Positions 59,061 through 64,000 of a stretch of 64,000 nt of DNA are shown here, piece after piece (positions within the stretch are counted from its first letter, which is position 1; the number at the start of each line of letters is the position of its first letter). Where the stretch lies: the NCBI GenBank assembly GCA_022496185.1, contig WTXG01000041.1, positions 1-64,000 on the forward strand, written 5' to 3'. A program made the position numbers and the translations under genes. Origin of the DNA: Multifurca ochricompacta (taxonomy: Eukaryota; Basidiomycota; Agaricomycetes; Russulales; Russulaceae). Below the pieces are notes generated by a model. That model was not told the origin of the DNA. It worked only from the letters and a program-made list of their open reading frames with translations, and did no database searches.

Positions 59061-60291
59061 ATGTCAAAGCGTGTTGAACGTCAATCCAAGGATGTTTGTA
59101 ACAGACAACTTCCTAGCCCTCCTATTCCCTGTTAATTTTCCTGTTAGAGTAGCATTCCCCTGAACACCTGAACAAGAAGGCCCGCTTCCCACTACCTAAT
59201 GGTTTCACGCCCCTGCAGCCGAAATCCCTCGCGCAACGTCCACGAGTTCCTAAATTCCGCTCAGACTTCACATCCTCACAATCTCATAATCAGCACCTAT
59301 CCCAACTTCCAAGACAGAAGCCGCAGCAAGGAACGCGGCCTCGGCAAGTTATCCATCTAGAAACCTTGGGAGGACTGGTCAACCGCAAGGGTACGATCTG
59401 TAACAATGACCCCCTGCAATCAATTTCTGCGGATGGCGCGCCTTTTCCGGATAGGAATATTGCTACCGTAGCCTCAGCCTCGACAACGCGTGTTCTTTCA
59501 CCCCCTGTTCCTCCCCTGCTAGACATACACCCCTTAAAGCTTACCAGGGTATTGGAGCCTCCTAAAATACCTACCCTACCTCCGCGGCCATCTACGCCAC
59601 CAAAGACCCTCGATGCACCCGACTTGGCCGTTTTCCTTTCCCCACGTCCCTCAAAGCCCGTATCTAAGACGCGCATCGCGCGTGCAATGGATCTGTGGAC
59701 AGAGAGTGGGCGAGCAGAGTTGTTAGGAATGACCCTGTCCCACCGCGGTGTACAACATGCGACTCCGATGGAGAAGGCGGTTCGAAGAGGACTGGAAGTG
59801 AGTCCTCGGAAGGTTGGTATTGGCAAGGATATTCGATTTATGGGGTAAGCATTCCGTTTGGAAGGCTCTCAGGAATAAGTATAACGTCTTTGGTTTTCCA
59901 CAGAGGAGGTCTAGCGGAACACGCATCACAGGTGATTGGAAGGAAGGCTACTTCCCATTCACTCTGGCGCAAGAGCAAGAGTGCCTCCTTGCCAGAATCC
60001 GCGTGTATGCTTTTGCAAATCGAGGAAGTTCTAAGAGCCCCTAAGCCCCCTCCTCAACGAGGCGGGGTAGGAATGCTGTTATGTTTAGCGCGTTGTGGGA
60101 CCACCAGCGGGAGAAGTTCTTCATTACTCGTTCTCTTTTCTGTCTCGCCGCACGATGCGAAGGAGACGCGGATCACTGCCATCGAGGTGGGACAAGGTGT
60201 TGCGTTATGGGAACCGTTGCTCGAAGTTGAAGTTGAGATCAGTGGGATGAGATCAGGAGTGCATCTTTGTTCACGATTTGCGTTGTTATGA
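59061..60291 (+). CDS. Unrecognised basic protein
   Basis: Three exons: 59061-59129 (MSKRVERQSKDVCNRQLPSP), about 59220-59847, and about 59903-60291, with GT...AG introns of about 90 and 55 bp. The protein is about 360 residues, basic, with a Pro-rich central part (EPPKIPTLPPRPSTPPK, about 59560), a conserved-looking segment RIARAMDLWTESGRAELLG, and an end VGQGVALWEPLLEVEVEISG. No catalytic motif, signal peptide or membrane span, and no family named. The frame is continuous across both proposed splice sites, which supports a real gene. Confidence 0.6.
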
Positions 60292-60509
60292 GCGTACATT
60301 GGCTACATACACATTGAGATCGTCTCATCAGTACCACGCGCACTAAGATTGATTTAGTTAATGTCCCGGAGGATGTTCCTCTCTTCTCCTTCTCCTACTT
60401 TGATTCTATAAAGACTTCATATATACGAGTATGTCTCTCTTTTATCGCTCGTTGTAGTTACTGTGCTCAATGGGCTATCTATCTAAATTTTAATTAGCCA
60501 ATTACATCT
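60292..60509. other. Intergenic stretch before TSC2
   Basis: AT-rich flank. The first exon of the TSC2 gene probably lies here, but no ATG joins cleanly to the first coding exon. Confidence 0.35.
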
Positions 60510-63500
60510 CGACTCTCCCTCATCTTCAAATCCAGTGAGCTCACGCTGAATCGGTACCTTGCATGGTATGTCCCCCAAGAGGTCGAACCTCCGTTTCGCC
60601 CTCGTGGACGATCCAATACCAACAGTTTTACCAACTTTCCATGGCGTCGTGGCCGTAATGAACCCCCACCGACAACCCTTCCAACCGCGCCTGGGTTGTC
60701 CCATTCTGTTGAGGAACTCATAACTACATTGTCCCCGCCGGCTGTCCCCTCGCTCTCAACTGCACGTATCCTTTCTGCTGCCCTCGCGAATGCACCAACT
60801 GTTCAGCTCTTCTCCCTCACGCCAGTTTTGGCCTCACTCTGCGCTACTGACGCTCCAGCTTCTCTCCGCGCCGCAGGCTACGATATTCTTACTGCATTCC
60901 TTGAGCGAACTCCTGCACCAGTACTCAAGGCTTCCGACAGGATTGCCCTGTTTTCCTTGTTCCCCGCTCGTGGGCAGAATGCATGGCATCCTGATGTTTG
61001 GGAGGCCCGCTTTCGTGCGTTTACCGCATTCACCAGGGGCGGAACGGAGATCGCAGGTGTTGAGACCCAGCTGCTAGAGATGCTGCAGACGTGGATCGAC
61101 GCAGCCTTCTCTGGCTTGCTCTCGCGTGATGCCATCCCTTCTACTGAGCGCGTCGAACGGGAGCGCAGCGTTGACTTACTCGGTTCCTTCTTGACAGCGA
61201 CAAGCTCGAGACTGGAGACACTGGCGAGGCTGAGTGAACCCACGATAGGGAACGTTCTCCGTTTCCTCGGCAGCCTGATAGAGCGCGCCCTTGCTTTGCC
61301 GACAGACCTGCCCCTTTCCGTCCACGTCAGTCTGGAAAACCCGCCAGGGCCACATTCCTCGATCCCACCGACACCAACACGTGCACCCCAATCCCATAGG
61401 CGACATCACTCTTCTACATCACTTCCTCTCGCGTCACCTGTCAACCCATCTCCCCTCGGTCCCTCATCGCGCAAGCCCGCGGACATTGCCATTACCCTTT
61501 ACCTGGACCATCTCGATGCTCAGGCGCGATATTTGAGTCCAATACACCTCAAGGCCATCATCCCCGTTTTGTTCCGCTGCCTATCTTTTTATGCAAGCCA
61601 GCTGCCTCGGCTATCCCTGAGTTCAAGCGATCAGTTCGAGACCCAGTTCCCGCTCGAGCGTCGCATTGTCGAAGCCCTCGATCCCATCCTCAACGGACCA
61701 TATACAGCGAGTTGCTTCCTCATCCTCCGGCAGCACTTGGTGCCCCGCACCGGTGCAGGGCTTGGCGCATGGCGTGTAAGCGTGCAGACTGCCACAGGTG
61801 CATGCCGTACACTGCGCATATACGTGCGTCGTGCATTGTGTACCCGCCTTGCGAGATCGTACATTGCGCAGATGAGCGCCGAGTCGTATGCGCAGAGCGG
61901 CGCACCAGGTGGTATCAATCTCGATCACGGGCTCATGGAGCGCGCGTGGTCTAAAGATGAGTTCACGCGGGGAGACCTTGGCAAGGTCGGCCGCATCCTG
62001 CGAAGGGCGACAGAGGCGTGGGTGAGTGCGCAGCCAGAGGAAGAGGGCGCAGATGCAGAAAGAGAGGAGGTGCTCTTGGAGATCGCCGGAGCGTTGCGAG
62101 ATGTCTTCCAGGAATATGACGAACGTGCGAATAGCTATGACATTGAGGTGGGCGAAGACGAAACGAACGTCGTCGGGGAGACTTTACTTGTTCTAGCGCG
62201 CTACATAGCTCCGCTAAAGTGCGTCGCACTCGTTCTTCCTACCCGATTTTCGAATAGCTGATGGGTTTATAGAAACGCGGATGGGAGCTCGTTCATCGTG
62301 CCACTCGCACGCCCGAGTGAGGGCCCAACGCCCTTCCTTAGGACCTTGTCTGCGCTGCTATCCAGAGACCACGCCAGGACTCCTTGTAACCCTTACCTGT
62401 CGACTATCCTACTTTCGATCTCCGAGCACCTGGTCGATTCAGATACCGCAAACGTCATCATTGTCATGTTTGAACGCGGTGACCTCTCCCCCATAGCGCA
62501 CGATTGGCTCGCGAACTGGTCATCTATTCTCAACCTCCCAGAGATAAGCTCCGTTGCGCGTCCACTCACCCGTACTGCGCTACTCGATGCACTACAAGCG
62601 GTGAGCGCTACAGTGCGCGATGTGCCCATGCACAGACGCCCCCTCGTTGACCTCGTCATGGGCTTTTGCGTGCGGCAGGATTATCGCAAGGGCGAGCGCG
62701 ATGGCTATGAGGTCGTATGGAACATTCTTGCGGATGAGCTGGTGCTACGGACAATTGAGGCGCAGGAGAAAGAAAGAGATGCGAGTACAGAGGACGCAGA
62801 TAGGGTGCTGGAAGAAACGTTGACCTCACCCATGCTTGATTTGCTCAAAACTACAGCGGCAGATGGGGAGGACATCGACGGTGACCCCACAGGAAGCCCT
62901 GCGGCACAAGCGACTCCCACAATTGGAGCACTATCGTCCAACGTCTCGCCCGTTTCAGCCCGAGGACAGTTCGAATATCCCGGGCCTCAGCGCGAAAAAG
63001 AATCCTCCGCTATGCCTGCCGTCATGTCATTAATTTCCTCGTTCGCTACGGGAGCATCCGGAGCGACCGCACGTTCACAGCTCCATGCGCCGCCGCGCGC
63101 GGACGATTCCTCTTCCGTGAACATCCCTTTATCTACTTCCGAACCGCCCGGAATGCCCGCCGCGCTAGGGGCCGTTGTTGCGCTCGTTCATATTTTTGCC
63201 CAGCTCGCCTTCACACCCTACTCGTTGTCTGATCGCAATCGCACGCTTGCCGTACGCGTGTTCCGCATCCTCGTCGAGCTAGTGTCAACTGCCAAGTCAG
63301 CGAGAGCGCGACTTGCGATTCTGCAGTTCTTCTTCAGGCTACGCGTGGATCGTGACCACCGGCTATTTTCGGTCTATGACAGGTATGATCGTCTAGGAAA
63401 CATTGCGGCGCTTGCGGCTCTCATTGGGAGGGTGGAGGCCCCAACGGGCGGGAATGAACCGGCACACGAAGAGCCGGTCGTCGATCCGCAAGATGTCGTC

Positions 63501-64000
63501 AAGGCGCGTGCTCGTGCCCCAGAGCGTAACGGACGGCACGCTTCCCGCGGACGTGACGCACGGCCCTCTCGTTCAACATCCAGTAGGAGCCGCTCCAGAG
63601 TTCCCAACCGGCATTTGGCGACGGTTCCCACTCTGGCGGAAGCCAAAGCTCGGAAGCCTATTTGGACTGTACCCGAATCACTGCCTTTCACCATACCTGA
63701 GTCAGACACTCCATCCGACGGGCTGGTTTCCTATGACGCTCTTGGACCTGGAAATCGCATCGTACTACCCGTGTCCTCACTTATCCTTGTCGTCATTGAC
63801 CTCATATTGGAAGAAAAGGACTGGGAGATACTGTCATATGTGCTCTGCCATCTTCCGACACTGCTCGCGAACAAACATTTCTTCTGTGGTCCAATGTCCC
63901 GCGCGGCAATCGCAAAATTGTTGGTAACATTGTGCAGTAAAATTTCGCAGGGCGACTTGGCGTCTGGTATAGTGAACTGGCCGCCGGGGTTAAAGCCGAG
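60510..64000 (+). CDS. TSC2: Tuberin/TSC2 homologue, 3' end beyond the window
   Basis: The N-terminal part of tuberin, which with hamartin (TSC1) forms the GTPase-activating complex that switches off Rheb and hence TORC1. The first recognised block is FPWRRGRNEPPPTTLP (about 60640), followed by SVEELITTLSPPAVPSLSTA and LRAAGYDILTAFLERTP (about 60870). The helical repeat region runs on through CGVDxx-free HEAT-like segments. An intron near 62217-62273 leads to SSFIVPLARPSEGPTPFLR, and the frame continues to the right edge with only one apparent further intron. A disordered stretch rich in Arg/Ser (about 63500-63600) interrupts it. The Rap/Ran-GAP domain, normally C-terminal, is not in the window. 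The start codon was not located. Confidence 0.8.

Noticed and set aside
1..64000. tRNA or rRNA genes
   Set aside because: I scanned for B-box-like GTTCGA contexts on both strands; none had a matching A-box and cloverleaf. A covariance-model scan would settle it.
1..64000. CRISPR array, operon or prokaryotic promoter signals
   Set aside because: The window is eukaryotic with spliced genes; the repeats are microsatellites and LTRs without unique spacers.

Overview
This is nuclear DNA of a filamentous basidiomycete, most likely an Agaricomycete. Protein genes are split by many short introns (mostly about 45-75 bp, GT...AG), gene order is tight on both strands, and the protein families match this group: a CaaX pheromone precursor, HSPA12-like Hsp70, GH79 glycosidase, and gypsy elements with a chromodomain. 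The style of the repeats resembles Rhizoctonia/Ceratobasidium, but the species is not determined. No tRNA, rRNA or CRISPR was seen.

Positions 1-7700 are a nest of decayed Ty3/gypsy LTR retrotransposons. There is a reverse-oriented LTR (175-768), a broken pol (781-3853), a possible second LTR family (from about 3899), a broken zinc-knuckle ORF ending at a polypurine tract and a 3' LTR (5452-6043), and a solo LTR with a perfect 5-bp target duplication (6202-6776).

Positions 7900-21700 hold: a tandem RanBP2-type zinc finger protein (-), about 2 kb of low-complexity DNA, a UPF1-like SF1 helicase (-), a small 8-cysteine secreted protein (-), an unrecognised Pro/Ser-rich protein (+), a GPI-type GH79 glycosidase (-), and a 48-aa farnesylated mating-pheromone precursor (-) with a TATA box and a CATTGT hexamer array upstream.

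Positions 22100-38800 are housekeeping genes: nucleoporin Nup192/205 (+, one apparent frameshift), SFT2 Golgi transport protein (-), RNA polymerase III subunit RPC2 (+), ER-associated ubiquitin-conjugating enzyme Ubc7/UBE2G2 (+), and D-arabinono-1,4-lactone oxidase (-).

Positions 38800-48600 are sparser: a microsatellite cluster, an HSPA12-like Hsp70 (-), a two-exon 106-aa possible Cbp6/UQCC2-like protein (+), and stretches with no clear gene.

Positions 48600-64000 are dense again: Noc2 ribosome biogenesis factor (-), a METTL14/Kar4-type MT-A70 protein with a Met/Gly-rich tail (+), ER chaperone BiP/Kar2 (-) with unfolded-protein-response elements in its promoter, a kinase with a C-terminal C1 domain (-), an unrecognised basic protein (+), and tuberin/TSC2 (+), cut by the right edge. 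SFT2, Ubc7 and BiP all act in the secretory pathway/ER, but the genes are not arranged as a functional cluster.
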